Position numbers and translations under genes: made by a program. 64,000 bases of DNA from Microbulbifer pacificus (GTDB lineage: Bacteria; Pseudomonadota; Gammaproteobacteria; Pseudomonadales; Cellvibrionaceae). The stretch covers positions 1,054,001 to 1,118,000 of the forward strand of contig NZ_PREV01000027.1 of NCBI RefSeq assembly GCF_002959965.1, written 5' to 3'. Below the pieces are notes generated by a model, which was not told where the DNA came from, did not search any database, and saw nothing but the letters and a program-made list of their open reading frames with translations. The number at the start of each line of letters is the position of its first letter. Positions within the stretch are counted from its first letter, which is position 1. Below are positions 18,661 through 27,352 of the stretch, piece by piece.

Positions 18661-21600
18661 TTAGAACGCGTAACGCAGCCCCAGCTTCACCTGCCAGGTG
18701 GACTCGGCCGCCTGGAAACGACTGTAGTTTTTGTTTTTCACGCCATCAAACGGGGCATAGTAAACATACTGTCCCTGATCATTGATGTCGTAGTCGAACA
18801 GGATCTGCTGGGGGAACGACAGGTCGTACACCTTGCCCCAGTCGTCGTTCAGCAGGTTGGCGAAATTGTCGATAGTGAAATACACCATGCCGCGATGCTC
18901 CGGCATAAACCCGGGCACCTCCTGAGTAATGGCCAGATCCATGGTGGTTACCCAGGGCATGGTGTCGCTGTATTTGCCAGTATACCCTCCGGCGGCTCCC
19001 GCCACGCCGGCATCGCGCGCAATCGCCATGATTTCGTCGTAACCGAGGCCGGTGTTAAAATCCACGGTGGGGTCATCGGCTCCGGATGGAATATAGGCCA
19101 GGTAGACATCGGAGTCGTCGAAGTTGGTCTGATCACCAAGGCCCGCATCACGGAAGGCGCCGAGGGTCCAGGAGAACGGGCGCCCCGAACGGCGCTCAAG
19201 GAACAGGTTGAAGTTGGTGGCATATCCCTGGAAGAACTCGGTGCGGTAGCCGAGGTTCAGTACCACGCGGTGCTCAATTTCATAGTAAGCGGTGCCTTCA
19301 AGCGGCAGGTTGCGGCTCTCCACCACCTCGTATTGATAGTTGGACTCCGCCGTGGAACTGGTTCCGGGATTGACTTCAGTGATGTCCTGATGGGTGTAGG
19401 AGACGTTGAAAGACAGCCCGTTACTGAATGCCTTGTCCAATGCCGTTGACCACAAGATACTGCGACCACCGTCGTCGACGTTGGTGAGTTCCAGATCGTA
19501 GTTGTCTTCGAACTCGGTGCCCGCATAAACGTTGTCCCAGATAATCCGGTTACCCACGCGTTTGCCGTTGTCCACCCGCGACAGGTCACGCCAGTAAACG
19601 GCGTTTTCACGCTCAACATAGGTGAATTCGGTGGTCCAATTGAAATCGTCCCCCAGACCTAGAATCGCGAAAACGTAGTCCGCGGCCAACTGGTAGCGCC
19701 AGTCAGATGGCAGTTTGAAATCCGGGTCAATATTGTTGGTGCTACCGGCGCCGGGTGCCAGGCTGTTCAGGGCCTCGCCGGGGATGCGGGTGAAATCCAC
19801 ATCGTTTGCATCGAGGCTGGTGAGATAGACGGAATCCTTGGTGGTGCCATCGTTGGTATAGGCGTTGGAGACCCATACCAGCGGCATACCACCGCTGAAT
19901 CGACCCACACCGCCGCGCAGGGTCAGGTCGTCGCGCAGGTCCCAGTTGAAGCCCAGCCGGGGCAGCCAGATGTCGCGTCCGTCCAGGTTTTCGGTATTGG
20001 AATAGCCGTAGGTCTGTTCAAAATTGCGGTTCGCATTCGGTGCGCTGTCAATGCTCAGTGTTTCATAGCGCAGACCGGCGACAAGCTCCAGACCCGCTGC
20101 AGGCTCCACAGTGGCATCCCCGTAGAGCGCGTAGGTTCTGCCGTTGACATCGTAGGCGATATCCTGGATGTCATTGGTGTAGGCGTTGCTGTACTGGAAG
20201 TTGTTGATTTCGCGGTTTTCGAAATCGTCAATACTGTCGAAGCTCCAGGTACCGGCGGCGTGGCGGCCGTAAAGGTTGTAATTCCAGGTGTCTTCGATTT
20301 CACCGCCAAAGCGATATTGCACGTTACCCGCGGTATAGAAGCCGTGGAGTCCCAGACTCCATACTTCGTTGGCGAGCACATTGGCGTGGCGGTTTTCATC
20401 GGCACCGGCAACGATGTAGCCACTGTCGGTGGTGATATTGATCTCGCCCCAATTGGCGCTGGTGAGAGAGGCCTGTTCGTAATCCTTGTAGGAAAGGCTT
20501 ACCTCAGTGCTGAACACGTCGCTCCAGTCGGAGAACAGGTGGCTGCTGTAGTAGGTGGTGTCCTGGGCCATGGTCCAAAGGTTGGAGGCCAGGTTCAGGG
20601 TGCTTTCGCTGTCGGTGTAATTGTTTGCAGAGCGGGTTTCCTGGCTGGAATAGGTAAAGTCTGCACGGTGATTGTCGCCGATATTCCAGTCCAGTTTGAT
20701 CAGGAATTTTTCATCGCTGTCGGGCTCTGGTGCAGCACCAATGGAATCCTCAAGGCCGTAGACATCGCGCATGATATCGAGCACACGATTCGCTTCCGCG
20801 GTACTGACCCGATGGTTGGACAGGGTGTTCAGATCGTAGTTGAACGCGATCTCTTCTTCCCATTTTTCATAGGATGAAAAGAAGAACAGCTTGTCCTGTA
20901 GCAGCGCGCCACTGAAGGTGGCACCGTAGGTCTGCTCCTCGTTTTCCACGTCAAACTCAGCCACACTACCATCTGTCGGCAATCGATCGTCTCGTGCGGT
21001 ACCGGTCCAGGGTACGGATTCCATAAATGCACTGCCGTGAAACTCGTTGCTGCCTGACTTGGTCACGACATTGACATTGCCCCCGGTAAAACGTCCGATG
21101 CGCGCATCAAAAGGTGCGTATGCGATCGAAATCTGTTCCACTGCCTCCAGGGAAATTGGTGGCCGATTGGTTGGGTAGCCGTTGGATTGCAGACCAAAAG
21201 TATCATTGAGCCCCACGCCGTCCACGGTGAGTGCGTTGTACTTAGGGTTGCTTCCGGCGATGCTCAGTTCCGTACCGTCCGGGCTCACAACCGCCAGCGG
21301 GTTTGCACGGATGACATCCTTGATATCGCGATTGAAGGTGGCGGCAGTGGCAATCTGATCCTCGCCAAATACGCCACTGGAGCCGCGATTGCTGTAATTA
21401 TTGGCTTCAGCGGTGACCACTACTTCTTCCACCGCGTTCACTTCGAGATTGTCGCGATCCAGCTCGATGGGCAGGTTCAAGGCATTGCCCAGACTGAGAT
21501 AGACGCCTTCCAGGACCTCTTCGCCCGCGTCGGATTGCACGCGAATGGTATAGGGACCTCCCACACGCAGACCGGAAACATTGAAGCGGCCACTGTCGTT

Positions 21601-21798
21601 ACTCTGAATGACACTGCGGCTTTTTGACGGCTGGTGCACGATAGTTACGGTGGCATTTTTCACCGGCTGGCCGGCCTCGCTGGTCACTAGACCGCGAATG
21701 GATGACGTGGTCTGCTGGGCAAACGCCGCGGGTGCCATACCCAGTGTGGCAATTACCGCGGCCGAAATAAGGGCGCGCGGAAAATGGCTGTGATTCAT
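18661..21798 (-). CDS. TonB-dependent receptor with N-terminal carboxypeptidase-like domain
   Basis: A 1045-residue outer-membrane importer. It has a signal peptide (cut near AFAQQ, residue 28) and a carboxypeptidase-regulatory-like beta domain at ~31-115 (IRGLVTSEAGQPVKNATVTIV). The plug follows at ~120-260 (VEEVVVTAE; SPDGTELSIAGSNPKYNALTVDGVGLND; GGNVNVVTKSGSNEFHGSAF). A 22-strand-type barrel ends in LRYAF. The layout matches the Oar-like branch, often used for large polymeric or peptide substrates; the actual substrate is unknown. AGGAGAG lies just upstream of the ATG. It is divergent from a secreted nuclease, which hints at nucleic-acid-derived nutrients, but that is only context. Confidence 0.93.
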   Translation of the reverse strand: MNHSHFPRALISAAVIATLGMAPAAFAQQTTSSIRGLVTSEAGQPVKNATVTIVHQPSKSRSVIQSNDSGRFNVSGLRVGGPYTIRVQSDAGEEVLEGVYLSLGNALNLPIELDRDNLEVNAVEEVVVTAEANNYSNRGSSGVFGEDQIATAATFNRDIKDVIRANPLAVVSPDGTELSIAGSNPKYNALTVDGVGLNDTFGLQSNGYPTNRPPISLEAVEQISIAYAPFDARIGRFTGGNVNVVTKSGSNEFHGSAFMESVPWTGTARDDRLPTDGSVAEFDVENEEQTYGATFSGALLQDKLFFFSSYEKWEEEIAFNYDLNTLSNHRVSTAEANRVLDIMRDVYGLEDSIGAAPEPDSDEKFLIKLDWNIGDNHRADFTYSSQETRSANNYTDSESTLNLASNLWTMAQDTTYYSSHLFSDWSDVFSTEVSLSYKDYEQASLTSANWGEINITTDSGYIVAGADENRHANVLANEVWSLGLHGFYTAGNVQYRFGGEIEDTWNYNLYGRHAAGTWSFDSIDDFENREINNFQYSNAYTNDIQDIAYDVNGRTYALYGDATVEPAAGLELVAGLRYETLSIDSAPNANRNFEQTYGYSNTENLDGRDIWLPRLGFNWDLRDDLTLRGGVGRFSGGMPLVWVSNAYTNDGTTKDSVYLTSLDANDVDFTRIPGEALNSLAPGAGSTNNIDPDFKLPSDWRYQLAADYVFAILGLGDDFNWTTEFTYVERENAVYWRDLSRVDNGKRVGNRIIWDNVYAGTEFEDNYDLELTNVDDGGRSILWSTALDKAFSNGLSFNVSYTHQDITEVNPGTSSTAESNYQYEVVESRNLPLEGTAYYEIEHRVVLNLGYRTEFFQGYATNFNLFLERRSGRPFSWTLGAFRDAGLGDQTNFDDSDVYLAYIPSGADDPTVDFNTGLGYDEIMAIARDAGVAGAAGGYTGKYSDTMPWVTTMDLAITQEVPGFMPEHRGMVYFTIDNFANLLNDDWGKVYDLSFPQQILFDYDINDQGQYVYYAPFDGVKNKNYSRFQAAESTWQVKLGLRYAF

Positions 21799-22069
21799 GA
21801 AACTCTCCTGATTTCGTATTTACCGCAGAGCAGTCGTCGCCGCACTGCAGTTCCCTACATTGGTATCTCTGATCGTTCTTTATGTGTTCACCGGAATTCC
21901 GGCGCGCCCATTCTGGTCAGAGAGTTTTTCAGGGGAGTTAAGGATCTGTGTCCGGATTGTCGCAAAATGGTTACCGTTGATACCGGCTTCTCGTCGATCC
22001 AGAAATTGTCACACTCATTCTCTAGGCTTTGCTCCGCTATCGTTGGTGTGTACGTTTTTTGGGGGAGCC

Positions 22070-22873
22070 ATGAACGGAATTTTTAAAATCAGCAGTTTTC
22101 TTGTGGCAGCGCTACTGTGTTCGCCGGTGTTGGCGTGGGGCCCGGACGGGCACCGCGCCGCCGGTGAAATCGCGTGGCAACTGCTCGAAAAAGATGTGCG
22201 GGGTGAGGTAACACGTTTGCTACGGCTGAAGGGCGAAGGCAGCCTGGCAGAAGCGGGTACCTGGGCGGACCGTATTCGCGGCGATGAGCGCTATAACTGG
22301 GCCGCGCCGTTGCATTACATCAATCTGCCGGTGACCTGGCAGACCTACGAACCGTCGCGGGACTGCCCTTCACAGGGCTGTATTCTCAAGGCTATCGAGA
22401 CCTATCGCTCACAGCTTGCCGATAAAACATTGAGCGACCGTGAGCGGGCAGAGGCGCTGCTCTTCCTCGTACACTTTGTCGAAGATATCCACCAGCCGAT
22501 GCACACCGGACTGCGAGACGATCGCGGTGGCAATGATGTAAAGGTTTCTTTTTACGGATTTGAAACCAATCTTCACGCACTCTGGGACACGTATTTGCCA
22601 GCGGGTTTTGTCGAGGACTGGAAGGTATTCGCAACGGCGCAAGTAGATCGGATTAATGGTGGGGAGCTGGCGAAAGCAGAGCTAGAAATCCCGGAAGTCT
22701 GGGCGGAGGAATCACACCGGCTTGCGCACTCCAATGCCTATACCGGAAGCGCGAAGCTGGGTGATGACTACTATCGGAAAAACAAACCGGTTGTCGAGCT
22801 TCGGCTGCGTCAGAGTGGTGTTCGTCTGGCAGCGTTGCTGAACCAGACGTTGGGAGATTCCGAGCGCGACTGA
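22070..22873 (+). CDS. Secreted S1/P1-type zinc nuclease
   Basis: A 267-residue single-strand nuclease/3'-nucleotidase of the S1/P1 family, exported by a signal peptide cut after Ala22. The mature N-terminus is then Trp23 (WGPDGHRAAGEIA), which in this family supplies the first zinc ligands. Other ligands are visible in order: TWAD, PLHYIN, HFVEDIHQPMH and NLHALWD. All three zinc sites appear complete. The ATG at 22070 has GGGGGAG three bases upstream; a longer frame from 21860 lacks this site and would bury the signal peptide. It probably feeds phosphate or nucleoside uptake. It is divergent from the 1045-residue receptor. Confidence 0.95.
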   Translation: MNGIFKISSFLVAALLCSPVLAWGPDGHRAAGEIAWQLLEKDVRGEVTRLLRLKGEGSLAEAGTWADRIRGDERYNWAAPLHYINLPVTWQTYEPSRDCPSQGCILKAIETYRSQLADKTLSDRERAEALLFLVHFVEDIHQPMHTGLRDDRGGNDVKVSFYGFETNLHALWDTYLPAGFVEDWKVFATAQVDRINGGELAKAELEIPEVWAEESHRLAHSNAYTGSAKLGDDYYRKNKPVVELRLRQSGVRLAALLNQTLGDSERD

Positions 22874-22883
22874 ACGGGAAAAT

Positions 22884-22920
22884 AAAAAAGGCTATCGTAT
22901 ACGTCGCGACGGCCTTTTTG
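22884..22920. terminator. Probable bidirectional terminator between the nuclease and xthA
   Basis: AAAAAAGGC and GGCCTTTTT frame a weaker internal hairpin (CGTCGCGACG). The A and T flanks would serve both convergent genes. The stem is interrupted, so confidence is moderate. Confidence 0.55.
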
Positions 22921-22939
22921 TCGTTATGTGGTTCGGCGA

Positions 22940-23755
22940 TCAGAGTTTGAATTCTGCCCATACCGGCGCATGGTCCGATGGGCGCTCCATACCACGGATG
23001 TCGTAATCAATACCGGTCGCCACGCATTTGTCGGCGAGGCACTGACTGGCAAGGATCAGGTCGATACGCAGTCCGCGGCGGGGTTCGCGCTCGAAGCCGC
23101 GGCTGCGGTAATCGAACCAGCTGAACAGATCGTTGGTTTCCGGATTCTGTGCGCGGAAGGTGTCCACCAGCCCCCAGCCCTGCAGCTTCTCCAACCACTC
23201 TCGTTCTTCCGGGAGAAAGCTGCACTTGCCGTCTTTCAGCCAGCGCTTGCGATTGGGTTCACCAATGCCGATGTCCAGATCCGTTGGCGAAATGTTCATA
23301 TCTCCCACCACCAGCACCGGAGCATCTTTTTCACAGGTGCTGTTCAGATAGATGTCCAGGTCGGCGTAGTATTTGCGCTTGGCAGGGAACTTGACCGGAT
23401 GCTCACGGTTCTCGCCCTGAGGGAAGTAACCATTGATGACCGTCAGCGGCTTTTCCGCACCGATGTCAAACTGACCGGCTACGAGGCGACGCTGTGCGTC
23501 TTTCGCATCGGTAGGGAATCCATACTGCTTTTTCAGGAACGGGTAGCGGGAGAGCAGGGCGACACCGTAGTGGGTTTTCTGGCCGAAGTAGATGACCTCA
23601 TACCCGAGATCCCGAATGACATCCACCGGGAACTCTTCGTCGGTAACCTTGGTTTCCTGCAGGCCGATGATGTCTGGAGCATGCGTTTGTACCAGTGCTT
23701 CCATCTGATGCAAGCGCGCCCGCAGGCTGTTGACGTTAAACGATATGACTTTCAT
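22940..23755 (-). CDS. xthA: Exodeoxyribonuclease III (AP endonuclease)
   Basis: A 271-residue magnesium-dependent base-excision repair enzyme with AP endonuclease and 3'-exonuclease activity. Catalytic motifs are all present: [10 protein letters not shown] (Asn7), GLQETKV (Glu34), [25 protein letters not shown], and the C-terminal RIDLIL and SDHAPVW. Length matches E. coli XthA. The ATG at 23755 is chosen because GGGGAGGG sits 6 bases upstream; the frame opens 11 codons earlier without such a site. It is downstream of prc on the same strand, separated by a 110-bp stretch with two strong hairpins. Confidence 0.97.
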   Translation of the reverse strand: MKVISFNVNSLRARLHQMEALVQTHAPDIIGLQETKVTDEEFPVDVIRDLGYEVIYFGQKTHYGVALLSRYPFLKKQYGFPTDAKDAQRRLVAGQFDIGAEKPLTVINGYFPQGENREHPVKFPAKRKYYADLDIYLNSTCEKDAPVLVVGDMNISPTDLDIGIGEPNRKRWLKDGKCSFLPEEREWLEKLQGWGLVDTFRAQNPETNDLFSWFDYRSRGFEREPRRGLRIDLILASQCLADKCVATGIDYDIRGMERPSDHAPVWAEFKL

Positions 23756-23788
23756 ATTTTTTCCCTCCCCTAAATTCTTATAAACCAA

Positions 23789-23819
23789 GGCCCGGGATTC
23801 GGGTTGCGAATGCCGGGCC
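23789..23819. repeat. Strong inverted repeat between prc and xthA (first)
   Basis: GGCCCGG pairs with CCGGGCC, and inner ATTCG with CGAAT, around a GGTTG loop; one G-G mismatch interrupts the stem. No T run follows on either side, so it is not a classic terminator. It may define the 3' end of the prc mRNA or act on xthA. Confidence 0.6.
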
Positions 23820-23832
23820 AGGCTCTGACGCG

Positions 23833-23850
23833 GGCCGGGTTAACCCGGCC
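23833..23850. repeat. Perfect 18-bp palindrome between prc and xthA (second)
   Basis: GGCCGGGTTAACCCGGCC is a perfect palindrome 15 bp downstream (minus-strand sense: upstream) of the preceding hairpin and 15 bp past the prc stop. It lacks a T run. It could be a protein-binding site or an RNA hairpin. Confidence 0.6.
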
Positions 23851-23865
23851 TGTTATGTGTAAAAC

Positions 23866-25968
23866 TCAATCGAAATTGGCCACCTGCGGCGAGCTACTGC
23901 GCTTGGTGAGTCCGATAAAGTCGGCCATGATGAAGCCCGCCTCGTTCAGTACGGGGTCTTCCTCCAGGGATATCTCTACAGGGCCACCCACCGGTTCGGT
24001 GTCTTCGGATTCACTCTTCTCCAGTGCTTCGAAGCTCTCGTAAGGCTCCAGCCCTTTGGCCACACGGCGTTTGTTTTCCATGACCAGCATGTCCTGATTC
24101 ATCTGTTCGCGCTCCTGTTTGCGCACAGACTCATTCAGAGAGACGGTTTTTTTGTTGGTCTGGTCAATCTGATACTTGAACTGTTCCCGCAGGAAGACGA
24201 AGTCCGGATCGGTTTCGGTGCGTTTCTCATGCTTGCGTGCAAGCTCCGGTACCATGTCTTTCAGATTGAAATATTTGGCGTGACGCACGGCGTGGATACG
24301 GTCCCAGGGCAGGGCGGTATCGTAGGCGCTTTCACCGACACTCTCACTGTCGATGAGTTGCGGCATGCTGATATCCGGCGATACACCCGCGTGTTGGGTG
24401 CTGTCGCCGGAAACCCGGTAGAACTTCGACTGGGTTATTTTCAGCTGGCCCTCCTTGAGCGGCGCCATGGTTTGCACGGTACCCTTGCCGAACGACTGGT
24501 TACCGACAACCAGGCCACGGTTGTAGTCCTGAATGGCACCGGCAAAGATTTCCGATGCGGACGCGGACAGGCGGTTGATCAGTACGACGAGAGGGCCGCG
24601 ATACATGGCGCGGGAGCGCGAGCGGTTGTGGCGGGAAATCTGCTCGTTGGCGTGACGAATCTGCACCACCGGACCCTGGTCAATAAACAGGTCGGTGAGC
24701 ATGGTGGCTTCCTGGAGGGAGCCGCCACCGTTGTTGCGCAGATCGAGAATGACGCCATCGACGCCTTCCTTCTGCAGCTCTTCCAGTAATTGCGCTACGT
24801 CGCGCGTGGTACTTTTGTAGTTGGGATCACGACGGCGGTAGGCCTCGAAATCAATATAGAAAGTGGGCAGGTTGATGACGCCAACCTTGTAAGTCTGGTC
24901 GCCCTCGGTGAATTCAAACACGGCTTTTTTGGCCGCCTGGTCTTCCAGTTTCACTTTGCTGCGCTGAATGGTGATGGTGCGGTGGGTGCCATCGCCGCCG
25001 GTGGGGATGGTTTCCAGGCGAACATAACTGCCCGCCGCACCGCGGATCAGGTCTACCACGTCATCGAGACGCCAGCCGACCACATCCACCATTTCACCAT
25101 CTTTGTCCTGGCCCACGGCCACGATCTTGTCATTCGGTTTGATTTTGCCAGTGCGGTCGGCAGGGCCACCGGCAACCAGACGCGCGACCTTGGTGTATTC
25201 ATCTTCCATCTGTAGTACGGCGCCGATACCTTCCAGCGACAGCGACATACTCATGTTGAAGTTTTCCAGCGAGCGCGGAGACAGGTAATTGCTGTGGGGG
25301 TCGTACAGGCGGGTGAGGGAGTTCATGTAGAGCTCAAACACATCGTCTGAATTTTGCTGGCCCAGGCGTTTGAGCTGGCCCTTATAGCGACGCTTCAGCA
25401 GGTCGGCGATTTCGTCATCACTTTTACCGGTGAGGCGCAGGCTCAGAACACTGCCTTTCATGCGCTTGCGCCAGAGGTCGTCAGCGGCGCTGATGGATGG
25501 GGGCCACTGACTGTCTTCCCGGTCCAGTTCCAGGTTCTCGTCGACATTGAAGTCGTACTTGGGCAGGCCGTTGTCGAGCTGGGAAATGATATTGTTGAGG
25601 CGGTCGGATACACGCAGGCGATAGCGGTTGTAGATTTCGAAACCGCGGTCGACATTACCCGCCTTCAGGTCATCATCCAGCTTGGTGCGCCACTGGCGGA
25701 ACTCATTGATGTCGGAAGAGAGAAAGTAGCTCTTGCTCGGATCCAGGCTGTCGATGTACTCATCCCACAGGCCCGCAGACATCTCATCGCCCACCTTGAG
25801 CTTGTTGTAGTGCAGCATTTCGAGCTTGCTGACGATCTCGCGGGCGGTGCCGCCCTGGTCTTGATGAGGTTTGAGATCTTCGATTTCAGCCAGTGCGAAT
25901 GGCGAGATGAGGACCAGGAGGGAAAAGGAAAGGCCGGAAATGAGAGCGGCAATTCGGTTGCTAAGCAT
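23866..25968 (-). CDS. prc: Tail-specific (carboxy-terminal) periplasmic protease
   Basis: A 700-residue S41 protease that degrades periplasmic substrates by their C-termini and controls murein hydrolases. A signal peptide ends near FALAE (residue ~28). The N-terminal helical domain follows (SYFLSSDINEFRQW), then PDZ (~240-320; SLEGIGAVLQMEDEY), the S41 core with the catalytic Ser in NRLSASASEIFAGA and Lys in NQSFGKGTVQ, and the C-terminal DUF3340-type domain. Length is close to E. coli Prc (682). The ATG at 25968 gives a proper signal peptide; a GTG 13 codons upstream is less likely. It is followed by xthA on the same strand. Confidence 0.96.
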   Translation of the reverse strand: MLSNRIAALISGLSFSLLVLISPFALAEIEDLKPHQDQGGTAREIVSKLEMLHYNKLKVGDEMSAGLWDEYIDSLDPSKSYFLSSDINEFRQWRTKLDDDLKAGNVDRGFEIYNRYRLRVSDRLNNIISQLDNGLPKYDFNVDENLELDREDSQWPPSISAADDLWRKRMKGSVLSLRLTGKSDDEIADLLKRRYKGQLKRLGQQNSDDVFELYMNSLTRLYDPHSNYLSPRSLENFNMSMSLSLEGIGAVLQMEDEYTKVARLVAGGPADRTGKIKPNDKIVAVGQDKDGEMVDVVGWRLDDVVDLIRGAAGSYVRLETIPTGGDGTHRTITIQRSKVKLEDQAAKKAVFEFTEGDQTYKVGVINLPTFYIDFEAYRRRDPNYKSTTRDVAQLLEELQKEGVDGVILDLRNNGGGSLQEATMLTDLFIDQGPVVQIRHANEQISRHNRSRSRAMYRGPLVVLINRLSASASEIFAGAIQDYNRGLVVGNQSFGKGTVQTMAPLKEGQLKITQSKFYRVSGDSTQHAGVSPDISMPQLIDSESVGESAYDTALPWDRIHAVRHAKYFNLKDMVPELARKHEKRTETDPDFVFLREQFKYQIDQTNKKTVSLNESVRKQEREQMNQDMLVMENKRRVAKGLEPYESFEALEKSESEDTEPVGGPVEISLEEDPVLNEAGFIMADFIGLTKRSSSPQVANFD

Positions 25969-26317
25969 AAGGAGTCTCTTTATACGTCCTACTTCAAGGC
26001 GCCCCACTGTCTATAAGGACCGGAAGAGGGCTTCCGGGCAGTGGCGACTTATAGCTTAGGACAAGTATAAAGGCTGAAAGCTCCGAAAGGCATGAAATGC
26101 TTCCATTACAAGGTGAAAGGTGTCCCGGTTGCGGCGATCGGTAAAACGTTTTTCCCGCCATCAGCGGGTATTTGATGGGAAGTTACTCGTTTTGAGTTCT
26201 CTTCTAGCGGCGGTTTCCGGTGGGCTTGCTGCCTGGTAGCACGAAATTCGACCAAATGAGTGTCTTCTGCGGCAGGTGGCGAGCAATCGTCCTGTTTGCC
26301 CCGCACAATGAACCCTT
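25969..26317. other. Upstream region of prc; no gene seen
   Basis: 349 bp between the prc start and the end of the tetR-type gene, both on minus. Only weak small frames occur and none resembles a protein. It should contain the prc promoter and the 3' end of the regulator transcript. I see no T-run hairpin. Confidence 0.6.
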
Positions 26318-26980
26318 TCAGGATTCAGATAATACGGATTGAGCCTGTTCCGCCTGCTTGCGCAAATGCAGAGACGATTGCAGCATTTCAAGCATGGCCT
26401 CTACATGGCGTGCGCCGACGTCGGCGATATTGAAGGCATCGGGGTTCATTAACCATTCCTGTAGCAGGCCGATAATTCCGGCATGGAGTACCGGTACCGC
26501 GACCTGGATGTCCAGATCCGCCGGCAGCTGACCCACAGAAACGGCATTCTCAATCAGATTGCGAAGACGTTGGGTGCCCTCGGCGTGGCCCTGGGCACAG
26601 CGCTGGTTGATCTCACCGTTTTCCGGCACCCATTCGCAACGTAGCAGGATGATGGCAAAGATTCTCCGCCACTGCTCATTGGTCATGACCTCGCGGTAAA
26701 GGAACTGCCAACGTTTGCGCAGTTCCCCCAGGGGGTCACAGGAATGCTGGGGGGCCTGGCAGAGGGATTCATCCGGCAGTTGAATGCGGTCTGCCAGGGC
26801 ACTGAATAGGTCTGCCTTGTTCTGAAAATGGCCGTACACCGCGCCGCGGGTGACGCCAGCCAACTCAGCGATTTCCGTCAGGGAGGGACGGGATACACCG
26901 CGATGGTCGAAGACTTCTATCGCCGCATCGAGAATCCGCTCACGGGTTTCCAGTGCATCTTCTTTCTTACGCTTCGCCAT
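26318..26980 (-). CDS. TetR/AcrR-family repressor of the adjacent RND pump
   Basis: A 220-residue regulator. The N-terminal HTH is typical of the AcrR/TtgR group: TRERILDAAIEVFDHRGV, then LTEIAELAGVTRGAVYGHFQNKADLF. The C-terminal ligand-binding domain is helical and includes WRRIFAIILLRCEWVPENGEI, conserved in AcrR-like pump repressors. The ATG at 26980 is chosen; a GTG 13 codons upstream is possible. It is divergent from the adaptor and transporter genes, and the 372-bp intergenic region carries two similar palindromes, so it probably represses the pump and itself and is released by a pump substrate. Confidence 0.93.
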   Translation of the reverse strand: MAKRKKEDALETRERILDAAIEVFDHRGVSRPSLTEIAELAGVTRGAVYGHFQNKADLFSALADRIQLPDESLCQAPQHSCDPLGELRKRWQFLYREVMTNEQWRRIFAIILLRCEWVPENGEINQRCAQGHAEGTQRLRNLIENAVSVGQLPADLDIQVAVPVLHAGIIGLLQEWLMNPDAFNIADVGARHVEAMLEMLQSSLHLRKQAEQAQSVLSES

Positions 26981-27094
26981 CTTCGCTACCTGACTTGTTC
27001 TGTGTGGGACTGACCACACAGCGGCATAGCCAGCTGCGTGGAGGCTCGATTCGGTCCCGGTTGGGCCGATCAGAGCGGCTTGATTTTACTTTAC

Positions 27095-27112
27095 ATTCAT
27101 TCATGAATGAAT
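27095..27112. promoter_or_regulatory. TetR-type operator 1 (perfect 18-bp palindrome)
   Basis: ATTCATTCATGAATGAAT is its own reverse complement. It resembles the E. coli AcrR operator core (CATTC/T...GAATG). It lies in the divergent region about 115 bp upstream of the repressor start and 240 bp upstream of the adaptor start. Confidence 0.8.
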
Positions 27113-27119
27113 AGTTGAT

Positions 27120-27137
27120 ATTCATTCATGAATGTAT
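27120..27137. promoter_or_regulatory. TetR-type operator 2 (near-perfect copy)
   Basis: ATTCATTCATGAATGTAT repeats operator 1 with 16 of 18 positions symmetric. The two centres are 25 bp apart, so two repressor dimers could bind side by side on nearly the same DNA face (about 2.4 turns). Confidence 0.78.
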
Positions 27138-27352
27138 TTAAATCCCGGTCAAGTCGCCACATAGTCACATATGTCCGGTAGACATCTTTTCTCTATCGAA
27201 ATGACTGGGCATTCAGTCAGCCCGTCACTGTCGCTTGAGTGTGCCGCTCTGGGCCGGATTCGCCAGACCAGAGCCGGCACACCTTTTATTACGAATTCAA
27301 TTGTCAGAGGTGCTGATTCAGGCACCGGTATGGATGCAATCACGAGGTCGTC

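Larger units (their letters stand above)
26981..27352. other. Divergent control region of the RND pump
   Basis: 372 bp between the repressor and the adaptor gene. The repressor-proximal half (27080-27150) is AT-rich and holds two related palindromes, listed separately. The adaptor leader (27150-27352) shows no convincing gene; small frames on both strands match nothing I know. Confidence 0.65.

Noticed and set aside
18646..19449. 267-codon plus-strand frame over the TonB-dependent receptor
   Set aside because: Antisense shadow that begins inside the bidirectional terminator region.
21955..22025. Possible Pho box upstream of the S1/P1 nuclease (TTGTCGCA and TTGTCACA)
   Set aside because: The two T-GTC-like half-sites are not in the 11-bp direct-repeat spacing of a Pho box.
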